From the NCBI GenBank assembly GCA_037953745.1, contig JBAKBP010003175.1:1-64000 (forward strand): a stretch of 64,000 bases of DNA. Direction: 5' to 3'. Positions 39,861 to 51,041 of the stretch are shown here, in pieces. The notes beneath the pieces were generated by a model. It made no database searches. It worked only from the letters and a program-made list of their open reading frames with translations, and was not told the DNA's origin. The DNA is from Lithodes maja (taxonomy: Eukaryota > Arthropoda > Malacostraca > Decapoda > Lithodidae). Position 1 is the first letter of the stretch. Every line of letters starts with the position of its first letter. The position numbers and the translations under genes were made by a program.

Positions 39861-41155
39861 ACAAAGAGTCATGAAATTTGTGCCTCCAACCAAACCAAAA
39901 AAATAAAAAAAATAAAAAAATAAATACGTCTAACGTCAAATCAGCAATCAACCCCAAGACTAACATAGAACAAGACATAACTTCAGAAATCAATTATGAG
40001 AGTAAACCCAAATAAGCTATCCGCACCATAAAAACTACTCGAGCTGTCATCTCAAAATCTGTTACGCTACACTCTCACCACAAACAGTGGATACCTATCC
40101 TACCTACTTTACCTGGTGACATCATCATCACCCTGAACCTCCAAAGCCCTTTCGATAGACATTGCCTGACCGCTCCAGCCATTATCCCTCATAAACTTAA
40201 TTGCATCAAAGTTGCAAATATCTCTGATCAACCCCTTACGTTACCAAAAGGATTAACTATTGGAGAGCTAGAAAATAATGAAGGGGAACTATCCTCACCT
40301 AATGATAAAGAAACCTCCCCCCTACCTAAATTTCCTGACAATCAATCACATTTAACTCCTCACAACAACTTGACCTACGAGACTTGATGAGTTCCTTTCA
40401 AGACATCTTCGCCACATCCAGCCGAGACGTAGGAAAAACCAACGTGCTTCACCACCAAATTCATACTGTAGGACAGCCCATTAGACAGCCTATTCGCAGA
40501 AAAAAATCCTATCCAGAGACAAGAGTAGGAAACTCAAGTCAAAGAAATGCTAGAAACGGGAGTAATTAAATCATCCACCAGCCCTTGGTCCACACCCGTA
40601 GTATTAGTCAGAACAAAAGACGGCTCTACTAGATTCTATATAGATTACAGACAATTAAATTACGTAACTGTAAAAGACGCGACCCCACTACCTCGCATTG
40701 ACGATTCATTAGACTCTTTACTTGGTGCAAAATGGTTCACTACTCTAGATCTTCAAGCCCGATATTGGCAAGTGCCCGTATTTCCGGAACACCAAAAGAA
40801 AACGGTTTTCGCCACCAGTCAAGGGAGCCTCTATGAGTTTACCGTACTGCCTTTTGGCCTCTTCAACGGTCCTGCCACCTTCTCTAGACTCATGGAATAT
40901 GTGTTGCAAGGATTAACCTGGGATACCTGCTTATCATACCTAGATGACATCATTGTTGTTGGTAAAACTTGGGCCGAACACATCCAATGCCTTCGCCAAG
41001 TATTCCAATGGATCCAAGAAGCTCAAGCCCTCCAAGTGCACTTTAGCACAGAAAGAAATACAATTCCTCGGTCACATAGTCTCCGAGGAAGGAATCTCCC
41101 CAGATCCAGAAAAACTCAAAGCAATAAGTGACATAACTCCCCCCCCCCCTTCCCC
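39861..41155 (+). pseudogene. Gypsy-H reverse transcriptase
   Basis: A pol linker ('PGDIIITLNLQSPF', 'LPKGLTIGELE') leads into RT. RT blocks are 'LETGVIKSSTSPWSTPVVLV', 'RFYIDYRQLNYVT', 'FTTLDLQARYWQVPV', 'FTVLPFGLFNGPATFSRLM' and the catalytic YLDD (40938-40949, in CLSYLDDIIVV). Breaks include a frameshift at about 40520 and another at about 41045 ('QALQVHF' then 'LAQKEIQFLGHIVSEEG' in the next frame). The sequence runs to 'ISDIT' and is split by Gypsy-3. A C-rich expansion at about 41138-41160 lies at the junction. Confidence 0.85.
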
Positions 41156-41160
41156 CCTCC

Positions 41161-41506
41161 TGTATGTATATGATTTACCTTGTACAGTATCACTTTCATA
41201 TCTAGTACAGTCACTTATTCATATGTAATATCTCTCTATGAGTAAGATTCATGTTAGCATCCAGGCAGTCATATTAGTTATGTTATATAGCCACTCTGGC
41301 AACTCAAGCCTGGGGCTCCTCTCACCAGAGGGCCAATACATGTTTGTGTACCACGAGACAGAGCTATCACCCTGTAGGCTCTGCTTCGTGCCTGTATCCC
41401 ATATCCTTCTCAATAAGAACCTATATATCTACAGCGTGTCTACTTACTCCCCAACCCAAGATAGGCCTGTTGTGCATCTATGGAGTTAGCTGGGACACAC
41501 ATAACA
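41161..41506 (+). repeat. Gypsy-3 5' LTR (346 bp)
   Basis: TG...CA boundaries. Nearly identical to 46049-46399 apart from a 5-bp deletion ('tgtatgtatatg' versus 'tgtatgtactgtatatg') and point changes such as 'ttagctggg' versus 'ttaggtggg'. Confidence 0.95.
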
Positions 41507-42072
41507 TGGCGCAGTGTGTATTAAGGGAAGGTTATGTGGATTTCGCCAGACGCCGCCAGCCGCCATTGTCCACACACCCTGCATCCCAGCCACCGTCTCA
41601 CTGCTTGGATTACAGTGTTATAGTGCTCAACAGTGCGGTGCCGACGTTCCCAGTGCAGTGCCAGTGATATTATATGTGCCGTTGCTATATTGTGTGCTTT
41701 ATTTTATATGTATTGTGTGTGGCATAAGCATAACGCCCGCACAAGTCCGAGCCACGAGAGAGCGGGGCGTGAGATCCTCTCCCTCTGACTGCCAGCAAGA
41801 CACTGAGGTGAGGGAGGCAGCGCTCCACCGCTCAGTACATACGCACGCACACACACTGGGCACACACACAACTGGCAAACTTTTATTTCATCACCCAAGC
41901 ATTCCCTTCAGTGCAAATTGTAATTGGGTTTTATACATTGGTGAGGATACAGCTGGTGTGTATTCTAAATATCCTGCTGTTTTTGCCAGTCATTTTGATA
42001 CCCCACTTTTATATGTGAGAGGCTAATAACTGTGTGTTTGTTATCTCCCTGTCTGTCTGTCACCCACACAAG

Positions 42073-42426
42073 ATGTCAGACTCTGGTGATGTACAGGACG
42101 AAGGGGCAGGAACAAACTTGCCTTATGATGGGGAGGAATACACACCTTATTATCAGCACCCTCAGTCCCCAACCACACCTTCAGCCCCTTCTTCAGCTGA
42201 TTTCCTGCAATTTTTCAAATACCTGGAGGAGTCTCGCAGGTATGATGAGCAGAGGAGACAAGAGGAGCAGGCCCGCCGAGATCGTGTCCTGGAGGAGTCT
42301 CGCAGGCATGATGAGGCTATAAGGAGACAGGAGTTCCAGAGCTTATTTCAGCTGTTGGCTCCCACCAGGACCCCTCCCGACTCCTCCACACCTGCTGGGC
42401 CATTAGTGCGCCCTATGAACAAGTAA
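42073..42426 (+). CDS. Gypsy-3 short Gag N-terminal region
   Basis: ATG at 42073 (Met-Ser-Asp-Ser-Gly-Asp) opens 117 codons. The N-terminus is acidic and Pro-rich. Then comes a charged helical repeat 'LEESRRYDEQRRQEEQARRD' / 'LEESRRHDEAIRRQEF', probably a coiled coil, and a Pro-rich end. No capsid-like region lies between it and the zinc knuckles that follow in the other frame, so I infer that an internal deletion removed the capsid at about 42421-42425. The frame ends at TAA 42424-42426 and pol continues in the -1 frame. Confidence 0.68.
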   Translation: MSDSGDVQDEGAGTNLPYDGEEYTPYYQHPQSPTTPSAPSSADFLQFFKYLEESRRYDEQRRQEEQARRDRVLEESRRHDEAIRRQEFQSLFQLLAPTRTPPDSSTPAGPLVRPMNK

Positions 42427-45400
42427 GGGCCATCTCTTCATACAAGAAAAACAAGAAACAGGGCAGTGACAGGACCCAACCCCCCAAGCCTCCATCGAAT
42501 GCAGCTGATGCCTGCCAGAGTTGCACTGGCCGACACAGGCCTGACAAGTGTCCCGCTGCTGGCAGCACCTGTAACAACTGTGGGCGCCACGGTCACTGGG
42601 CTCGGACAGCTAAGTGCCCTGCTCACAAGGTTCAGTGCCGCATCTGTTGTCTTCTGGGGCATTATGAAAAGTGTTGTCCGTCGACTAAGAAGAAGGAAAG
42701 ATGCCAAGGTGGCCCCCCAGGCGATACGGGTGCCCCCTCCAACTCTGGCAAGCCCCCCAATGCTAGGAGTAATAGCTGTCGTCAGGTGGGATCGACTCCT
42801 TCTACAGCTTCGACGCCGCAACCCATCTGTGTTACCCTCTCCTTTGGCGACGCTACATCCCGCCTACGGATGTTACCGGACACGGGCGCTGACGTCACCG
42901 TGATTGGCCGGCGTCACCTTGAGGATTTGGCTATCCCTATGAGCAGCCTGCGAGCCCCTTCGCCCACGACAACGTTCACGGCGGACGGCTCCCCGATGGC
43001 ACCTGCTCTGGCGGTATTTCAGGCTACCCTCACCCTGGGACAGAGAGTGTGTACTGCCCTGATCCATGTGCACGAGGGTGTCCAGACTCCTCTGCTTTCA
43101 TACAGCCACTGCAGGGAGTTAGCCATCATACCTCTGGCATTCCCAACGCCCATACAAGAGGTCAAGCACGTCAACAGGTGTAAGGCTACACCACTTCCAG
43201 TCTCCACGTCGCCCGCTGAAGCCAAGAATTACTTCCTGCGGGAGTTTAGCGACGTGTTGATGTCCAAAGACGACCTAAAGACTGTGCCCCTCAAGCCTAT
43301 GGTGGGTCAACCCATGAGGATCCATCTTAAAGAGGGAGCTGAGCCCTTCGCCATCCATACTCCCCGACAGATTCCCTTTGCCTTTAGGGACCAAGTCAAG
43401 CGAGAGTTGGAGTCCATGGTGGCCCAGGGCATCATCAAGCCTGCTGGAGACAACCCCTCAGAATGGTGCCACCCCCTCGTCGTTGTTGGTAAGGACAGCG
43501 GAGGAGTGCGCATCACCGTCGACCTCTCCAAACTCAACAAACATGTGTCCCGACCAGCTCACCCTTCGCCTACTCCCTCCGCAGCAGTTCGTGGTGTCGA
43601 CCGAGGAGCTCGCTACTTCACCACTGCGGACGCCCTCTGTGGTTACTGGCAGATGGAGTTGGCTGAAGAGGACCAGCAGCTGACCACCTTCATCACGCCG
43701 TATGGACGCTTCAAGCATTGCAGAGGACCCATGGGATTCACAGCTACGGGCGACGCCTTCTGCAACAGGGGTGATATGGCTCTACAAGGTGTGCAGAGGT
43801 GCGCTAAGGTCGTGGATGACATACTGCTGTACGATGAGGACTACAAGTCTCACCTCGACCGCATCCATGAAGTGCTGACTAGGTGCCGCAAATTTGGGAT
43901 TACCCTCAACAAGAGCAAGTTTGTGGTTGCCGCACCTTCAGTGGACTTCTGTGGATACACCCTCTCAGGGGATGGTATTGCGGCTGACACGAGCAAAGTG
44001 GCTGCAATCGGGGACTTTCCGGCACCAACCAACTTGACCGACCTCAGGTCATTCCTGGGTCTGGTCAACCAGCTGGCAGAGTTTACCCCTGACATCGCCG
44101 CCGCCGCTCAGCCCCTCCGCCCTTTGATGAGCCCCAAGAGGACATTTGTGTGGACTCCTGACCACGATGAGGCCTTCAGGCGAGTCAAGTTAGCCCTTGT
44201 CAGTCCTCCTGTTCTCGCACACTTCGACCCAGACCTACCCACCATTCTTCAGACTGATGCATCGCGACTCAACGGCATTGGGTATGCCCTCTTGCAGGAC
44301 CACGGCAGTGGCCACCTGCGGCTCATCCAGTGTGGCTCTCGGTTCCTGGCGGACGCTGAGACCCGCTATGCTACTATCGAGTTGGAGATGTTGGCTGCTG
44401 TTTGGGCCATGTCCAAGTGTCGACTGTATTTACAGGGTCTACAGGATTTCACACTGATGACTGACCACCGCCCCCTCATCCCTATCATCAATCACTACAC
44501 GTTGGACGCTGTGGAGAATCCCCGCCTCCAACGCCTGAAGGAGAAGACCTCACCCTATATCTTCAAGGCACTGTGGCGTGCCGGCAAGTTGCTCTGCATC
44601 CCTGATGCCCTGTCTCGAGCCCCGGTCAGCCGCCCCACGCCAGAGGATGAGATCGCTTGTGCCGACGCCGCCACCTACCTCAGGACTATAGTGACAACCA
44701 AGGACGTTATCAACTCAGGATGATCTTCGGCACGATCTTCGGCACCAGACGCAGACAGGACGCTACAGGATCTCCAGGTCGCGGCAAGAGCGGACCCTGC
44801 GTATGTTCGTCTACTCGACTGTGTGACCTCAGGATTCCCTGCCAACCGATACGACCTTCACAATTCCTTGCTCCCATACTGGAAGATACGGGACGAACTC
44901 TACGCTGATGATGACCTCGTCCTGTATGGAGCTCGGATCGTGGTTCCTGCAGCCCTCCACCGACGCACCCTACAGCATCTTCATGACGGCCACCGTGGTG
45001 TGGAGGCCACTAAACGCAGGGCGAGGCAGGCTGTCTTCTGGCCGGGGATAGATTCCGACATCACCAACACTGTTCAAGCATGTGAGTCGTGCCAGATCCT
45101 TCAGCCTAGCCTCCAGAAGGAACCACTCATGAATGATGACAACCCTACAAGGCCCTTTGAGTCTGTGTCGGCCGACTTTTTCATGGTCGCCGGGAAGTCT
45201 TTCCTGGTAGTCGTCGACCGTCTCTCGGGGTGGCCTGTTGTTGTCCCCTGCACAGGCGACACAACCGCCTCTGCGACCATCAGGATGTTCTGTCGCTACT
45301 TCCGGGAAGTTGGTGTGCCCCTTCGTCTGAGGACCGACGGGGGCCCACAATTCACCAGCCACGAGTTCTGGGACTTTATGAAGCGATGGGGAGTTCGTCA

Positions 45401-46022
45401 TGTGGTAACATCACCGCATTACCCACAGGCGAACGGCCATGCCGAGGCTGCGGTGAAGTCTCTCAAGCACCTCACCTTAAAGATTGCACCCTCTGGCAAC
45501 ATTGACTGTGAGGACTTCGACCGGGGTCTCTTGGAACTCCGGAATACTCCAAACTTCACAGGCCGCTCCCCAGCCCAGTTCCTGTTTGGTCATCCTCTTA
45601 GGACATGTCTCCCGGCCCATCCCAAGTCCTTTGCTGCGGAATGGCAAGCCAAGGCCGAGGACTGTGATAGATGTGCAGCCGACCGTGCCGAGCAGGTTAA
45701 GACCCGGTACGATGAGCACGCACAACCCCTTCCCAGGTTACGTGTCGGTCAGCAAGTGCGGATTCAAGACCCGACCACGAAACGCTGGGACAAGATGGGG
45801 GTTGTGATGAGCCTTGGCAGGTCACGGGCCTATGAGGTACGTCTCCCTAGTGGCCGTGTGTGGTGGCGGAACCGTCAATTCCTCCGCCCCGTGCCCCAAA
45901 CTGGTGACTCCCTCAACCCTGTGGCCCCTTTCAATGACGCTGAACAGTTCTTAGCTTCTGACCCCCAAGTTACCCCACGTCGATCAGAACGGCTCAGTAG
46001 GAAAGAGTCCGCTCGAGAATGA
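42423..46022 (+). pseudogene. Gypsy-3 Pol: zinc knuckles, protease, RT, RNase H, integrase (one stop)
   Basis: One frame carries the whole pol with a single TGA at 44721-44723. Order: Cys/His-rich knuckles (CQSCTGRHRPDKC, CNNCGRHGHWARTAKC, CRICCLLGHYEKCC; 42513-42670); protease LPDTGADVTVIG (about 42873); RT with 'YFTTADALCGYWQMELA', 'RGPMGFTATGDAFCNRG' and catalytic VVDD (about 43810, Val in place of Tyr); RNase H with 'LQTDASRLNGIGYALL', 'IELEMLAAVWAM', 'TDHRPL', 'PDALSRAP'. After the stop comes integrase with the HHCC finger (HDGHRGVE to CESCQ), DDE residues in SADFF, RTDGGPQF and NGHAEAAVK, and a basic C-terminus. A 12-bp tandem duplication (gatcttcggcac twice) follows the stop directly. 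Close to functional. Confidence 0.9.
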
Positions 46023-46048
46023 ACTGCGAGCGTGAGGGGCGAGGGAGG

Positions 46049-46399
46049 TGTATGTACTGTATATGATTTACCTTGTACAGTATCACTTTCATATCTAGTA
46101 CAGTCACTTATGCATATGTAATATCTCTCTATGAGTAAGATTCATGTTAGCATCCAGGCAGTCATATTAGTTATGTCATATAGCCACTCTGGCAACTCAA
46201 GCCTGGGGCTCCTCTCACCAGAGGGCCAATACATGTTTGTGTACCACGAGACAGAGCTATCACCCTGTAGGCTCTGCTTCGTGCCTGTATCCCATATCCT
46301 TCTCAATAAGAACCTATATATCTACAGCGTGTCTACTTACTCCCCAACCCAAGATAGGCCTGTTGTGCATCTATGGAGTTAGGTGGGACACACATAACA
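46049..46399 (+). repeat. Gypsy-3 3' LTR (351 bp)
   Basis: Begins TGTATG after the purine tract and ends ATAACA, followed by the CCTCC duplication that leads back into Gypsy-H coding sequence. Confidence 0.95.
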
Positions 46400-46566
46400 C
46401 CTCCCACCAACGTCAAAGGAGTCAGAGCATTTTTAGAATTAGCCTCTTACTATCGTCGCTTCGTAAAAAACTTTGTCACTATTGCCAAACCCCTTCACGA
46501 TTTAACTAGAAAAGAAGAACCATTCCTGTGGACAACTCAACGCATTCAAGCTTTCAACTCCCTTAA
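46400..46566 (+). pseudogene. Gypsy-H RT connection segment
   Basis: Encodes 'PPTNVKGVRAFLELASYYRR' and 'FAKPLHDLT'-type residues followed by 'FLWTTQRIQAFNSL', the region between RT and RNase H in Ty3/Gypsy pol. It continues the frame before Gypsy-3 and is cut at TTAA (46563-46566) by the next insertion. Rejoining to 51387 gives FNSLKDLLIA and then RNase H. Confidence 0.85.
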
Positions 46567-49175
46567 CCCGTTGAGTACCAGAGGATACAGTTGTTGTTGT
46601 TGTTGTTCCCTAAGCTGCCTGGCCGAACAGCCCCGAGTCCTTAAGGAAGGCCATGGCCATGGTCGGGCTTTCCCACAGAGCTCTCAAAGAGTGTAAATTG
46701 TGTTGTTGGCATAAGTGGTTGTGTGAAATGCAGTCTTCTATGATGTGTTTAATGGTATGGGGTGCTGTGTTACAACCCGGGCAGGTATCGACAACGGAGT
46801 CATCCAGTCTCTTCTGATAGCTCAGAAGAGCTGGATGGTGTCCGCATCTCAGCCTGGCCAGGTGGACTCTGTCCTCGCGAGGAAGGGAGGATTCAGAAGG
46901 ATTTATTTCGGGAGTTCGTGCTTGCAGCTGCGTGTTGTCTATGAGTGAGTGGATGGAACGGCGAGTGATATGAGTATGGATGTGCTTCCGGAAGTTGGTT
47001 TGGGGTGGGCAGGGATGGAGAGAAGACAGTATTTGTGTGTGATAGCATGTGCTGGGTGTTGTTTTGATATTTCTTGGTGTCTGTGGGTGTGTTGCCATGT
47101 AGTGTAGTGGGTGGTGTTGATTCGTGGAGGCTGCTGCCAGGAACTGTGTGCCTCTCATGTCTAGATGATCTTTGACTTTGAGGACTTTGGTTTCTTGATG
47201 TAGGTGATCTGTGGGTGTCGTAGCTGTGCATCCTGTGATGATTTTCAGGGCTTTATTTTGAATAGTCTGTAAGGTCTTATGATGTGTTTCAGCTAGGTTA
47301 GAAGCCCAGGCCGAGCTTGCGTATTCCATAACTGATCTTATGTATTGTTTGTAGACTGTGGTGGTGGTTTCTTTGTTGTGTCCAAATTTTGTGTGGGCAA
47401 GTGATCTGAGGGCGTTTAGTCTGGGTGTTAGTTTCTTTTTCGTGTTTGTGGTGTGCTGTTTGAATGTCATTTGGGTGTCGTATGTTACTCCTAGGATTTT
47501 GGGTGTGTGTGTGTGTGTTAGGGGTGTGTTGTTTATGTTGAGTCCCGGGACGTAATCGTGCTCTCCTGTCCAGCTTGTGAGGAGGGTTGCAGTGGATTTA
47601 GCTGGGGCTAAATTGAGTCTGTTTAAGGTTTACCATTCATGTATTGTGTCGAGATAGTCTTGAAGGAGTCTTGTTGCTGTGTCTGGGTTTTGGTGCGTGC
47701 TTGTGAGTGTTATGTCGTCTATGTAGGAGGCTATGGTTATTTGGGGTGAATTTGGTGTATTTATATCATGCATGTACAGATTGAAGAGTGCGGGCGACAG
47801 GACGGATCCTTGCGGGACTCCGTTTGGGAAATTTCTAATGCTAGATGACTGACCGGCAAAAGATACGTGTGCACATCTGCCTGCTAATAAGTTGGCCAGC
47901 CATCTTTTTGTGTTGTTGTGCATGTTTGTGTTGTAGATTTTGTTTGTTAGGTTGTGGCGGGGATGTCATCGAAGACTTTACTAATGTCGAGTGTGGCAAG
48001 TACTGATCTCTGTGGTGGTCTAGCTGAGTTGATGCCGTCAAAAGCTCTTTGTGTAAGGTCTGTAAGAAGAGTGTTTGTGGAGTGCAATGGTCTGAAGCCG
48101 TGTTGTGTTGGAGAAAGGGGTAAGTCAGGTGTCATCAGTTGTAGTACAAGGCGCTCTATGACTTTGGAGGGGGTGCAAAGGAGTGTGATAGGGCGGTGTG
48201 AGGAGGGTAGCGTGGGGTCTTTGTTAGGTTTGGGGAATGTGATGATGATACCATGCTGCCAGATGTCTGGTATTGTGTTGTGTGAGTAGCTGTAGTTTGA
48301 TATGTTAGTGAGTGCTTGTATGCCTTGTGGTCCCAGGTGTCTGAGGTGAATGTTGCTTATGTTGTCTAGGCCACAGGCGGGTGAGAGCTTGAGATTGTTG
48401 ATGATATGCTTTGTCTGGTTGTTGGTGAAGGGTGTATAGTCAGGGTCTGTGGGGAATTGTCTTTTTCGTCGGATGACACGTCGGTCGTCTTTGTGGGGTT
48501 TTAGGTGACTGACATGAGAGAAGTGATTGATGAGAGTGTTTGCTTGTTGTTTACGTGAAGGAGTAGAGTCTGTTGCTGTTGGAAAGTGTGATGCTGTTTA
48601 GTGTTTTGTAGAGTTTTTTGGGGTTTGTTTTGTGATCGAGTGTTTGTAGGAAGTTATTCCAATTTAGTGTTTGTTGTTCTTGTATTTTGTTGTTAATCTG
48701 GATGTTGAGTGCTTGAATTTGTTGATTGATGTCTTGTGTGTGGGGTGCTGGGGAGTGTTTCAGTGTGTCGCATTGTATGATGAGGTTTTGAATTTCTGGT
48801 GAGAAGTTGGGGTTGTGTTTTTTTATGTTACCTCTTGGAATGTGTTTCTTGTCGGCGTTTTGAATAGTCGTGTTGAATGTGTGTACAGCATTGTTGATGT
48901 TAGTGATGGGTGTACTGTTTAAGGTTTCAAAGTGTTGTTCTGTCTCATTTGTGAAAGCTTCCCAGTTAGCTCTTTTATAGTTAGTGTAAGTGTGTCTGTG
49001 GCTCGCTGGGGTGACTCTTGTTTTGGTGGTGATAATGATCGGGAGGTGGTCTGAGCCCAAGGTTCTGACCACCTTCCAGGATGTTGTGGGGGCGAGTTCA
49101 GGGGAACAAAAGGTGATATCAGGAGATGATGGGGTGTATAGGGCTTGGTGGGGAGTATGGGTATGCTGATGAATG

Positions 49176-49742
49176 TTTTTTTTTATTTTTTTTTTTAGGA
49201 GACAATGAACGGAGGAAGGAAAAACACAGATAAAACAAAAAGGTCCATGTGCCTAAAGGCATCCTCCATTCATAAAATGTTTGTAACAACTGGATTTAAA
49301 TATTTGTAGATTGTAAGTTTGTGGAAAGCAATTCGAGGGAAGTGAATTCCAAAGAGTAGTAGTTCTAGGGATAAATGAATTTTGATAAGCAGAAGTTCTG
49401 CATTGTGGAGGAGAAAGTGTAAATTCATGGGCGCTCTCAGCTGCCCTAGTTCTACGGGGAAAGATGTGGAGAGGCGACACAATTGAAGCAAGTTCCTCGG
49501 AACAATTGCTGTGAAAATATCTGTAGAATAATGCAAGGGATGCAACGTTTCTTCGTATGGATAATGTAGGAAGGTCCTGTGTGATTGCAGGGTTATTGAT
49601 TAATTTAATAGCTTTATTTTGAATTTTGTCCAACTGCCTCAATGCAACCACTCCACTTCCACTCCACAGAGGTGAATAGTAATCCATCTGAGAACGCACA
49701 TGACTTTTATATATTACGGCCAACTGCTCGTCAGTGAAGAAT
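49176..49742 (-). mobile_element. LINE-B: 5'-truncated poly(A) LINE inside LINE-A
   Basis: A poly(A) tail (T run 49176-49196 on plus) and an RT C-terminal frame on the minus strand. It splits LINE-A endonuclease between 'LYRVREF' and 'HQHTHTPHQALYTPSSPD'. About 570 bp long. The right boundary is placed by the end of LINE-A coding and is accurate to a few bases. Confidence 0.82.
49253..49723 (-). pseudogene. LINE-B RT C-terminal fragment
   Basis: An open frame of 156 codons with 'YKSHVRSQMDYYSPLW', 'LRQLDKIQNKAIKLINNP', 'SLALFYRYFHSNCSEELA' and 'PRTTTLWNSLPSNCFPQT', the thumb and C-terminus of an APE-type (jockey-group) LINE. It ends at TAG/TAA near 49253 with a short 3' UTR and poly(A). The catalytic part is absent through 5' truncation. 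Confidence 0.82.
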
Positions 49743-50505
49743 TCTCGAACTCTGTACAGGAGTCCCAGTTTTTTAGAGTTATTGAGGATATATAGGTTGT
49801 CTGTTTGGTGTTGTAAGACCAGCCCTCTGTCTGTGTCGGGGTTGTCGACAAACCAGGCCGACGTCTTTGCATTGAAATCACCACCCAGGATGATGTGTGG
49901 GGTGTTTGTGATGTGTTGTATTTGTGGTCTGTAATCGTTTGGTACTGTAGGGGATGTTTGGGGAGGGATGTATGTATTTATGATGGTAATGTTGGATCTG
50001 TTGCCAGTGCATATTTTAATTGATTGTATTTCTGTTGTGTTATCGTTTGGGGGGAGGAGGGATTTGGTATGTGCACTGGTGTCTATATATGTTATACCTT
50101 TGTGTACCAGGGTGATGAGTCCACCGCCAATGCCGACGGCCCGGTCTTGTCATATGGTGGTGAAATTGTGAAATGTAGGTGTTTTTTGTGTTGTACGGAG
50201 TTCTGTTTCTTGTAAGATGGCAATGTGTATGTTGTGTTGTTTGATGAAGTGTGTGAGTTTGTGTTTCTTTGTGTTGATGCCATCTATGTTTAGTTGAAGG
50301 ATATTAATGTTGTGTGTGCGGTGTATGTTGGGTGCTGCTGCACGAGGATGGGGTGGGGGTGGGGGAGGGGGAGGGGGTGATGGTGGGGGTGGAGGAGGGG
50401 ATTGGGGTGCAGGAGATGAGGGTAGAAATGGATTAGGTTGGGGTGTGGATGGGCGGGGTAGGTTGGGGAGGAGAGGTGGACAGGTTTTAGGAGTGGGAGT
50501 GGATG

Positions 50506-51041
50506 TTATGGGCAGGTTATGTGGGTTGGGAGGAAAGGTGGACGGGCTTTAGGGGAGGGATTTGACTGGGAGAGGGAGGGGCATGAGGAATATGTCCAGG
50601 TGTTTGTGTAGTGTTTCATGGAGGCAAGTGTTGTGCAGGTGAAATGGGTCCAGCTCACGCATGAGTTGCAGAGAACTGAACCCTTAGTTTGGCGGCTCGA
50701 AGTAATGGGTTTTGAGCAAGTTGGACATGTGTATTTGTAGGTGGGTCCTGGGTTGCTCTCAATGTCTCCGGCTAGAAGGAGTCTTCGAGAAATGACAGCC
50801 GGAGAGTCATTTCTCGGTGTAGGAAAAACTGTGTATTGTGTGTGTGTGTGTGGTGTGAGAGGTGTGAGAATTGCCCGGCGCGACCGCAGCCGCTCCAAGG
50901 ACGCGTGCCCCCAGGGAGGGGGCAGGGGATAGTTGTGGCGGTTTGCCTCCCGGAAACTGCTCCCCACGGTCGGCAGCCTGCTGTCCTCTACTGTTGGTGA
51001 TCTTGTCCCCGGACGGGAGGGTCGGCAGCCATCCATGGTCG
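50506..51041 (-). pseudogene. LINE-A N-terminal leader, 2A-like motif and PHD-like finger
   Basis: The likely start is the ATG near 51041 (Met-Asp-Gly-Cys-Arg-Pro), inside the LINE. The longer upstream frame lies in the flanking MITE. About 85 residues in is RRLLLAGDIESNPGP (50790-50743), an exact match to the D-x-E-x-N-P-G-P 2A consensus with the usual hydrophobic lead-in, where ribosomes release at Gly and restart at Pro. Then 'YTCPTCSKPI', 'SVLCNSCVSWTHFTC' form a PHD-like Cys/His finger (about 50640-50735). A Pro-rich linker follows. The frame ends at 50506, after which endonuclease coding continues in a neighbouring frame. Confidence 0.82.

Larger units (their letters stand above)
41161..46399 (+). 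mobile_element. Gypsy-3: compact Ty3/Gypsy element with short LTRs
   Basis: LTRs of 346 bp (41161-41506) and 351 bp (46049-46399) begin TGTATG and end ATAACA. They differ by a 5-bp indel near the start and a few substitutions. Target duplication is CCTCC (41156-41160, 46400-46404). Primer-binding-like TGGCGCAGTG directly follows the 5' LTR, and a purine tract 'gtgaggggcgagggagg' precedes the 3' LTR. It encodes a short gag and a nearly intact pol. Confidence 0.94.
46610..50505 (-). pseudogene. LINE-A endonuclease and reverse transcriptase, broken
   Basis: On the minus strand: APE endonuclease with 'NILQLNIDGINTKKHK', 'AILQET', 'INTYIPPQT' and 'ILGGDFNAKTSAW' (about 50310-49850). LINE-B interrupts, then 'SSPDITFCSPELAP' and 'RTLGSDHLPI' (near 49050). 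RT follows with 'LSPTQHGFRPLHSTNT', 'LATLDISKVFDDIP', 'GVPQGSVLSPALFNLYMHD' and catalytic YIDD (47722-47733 or so). The C-terminus has 'TCPGCNTAPHTIKHIIEDC', a CCHC motif. Lesions: a stop in the endonuclease (near 50150), a frameshift near 47945 and a stop after 'TIHEW' (near 47628). The jockey/I-group LINE superfamily is likely. The clade is unresolved. Confidence 0.84.
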
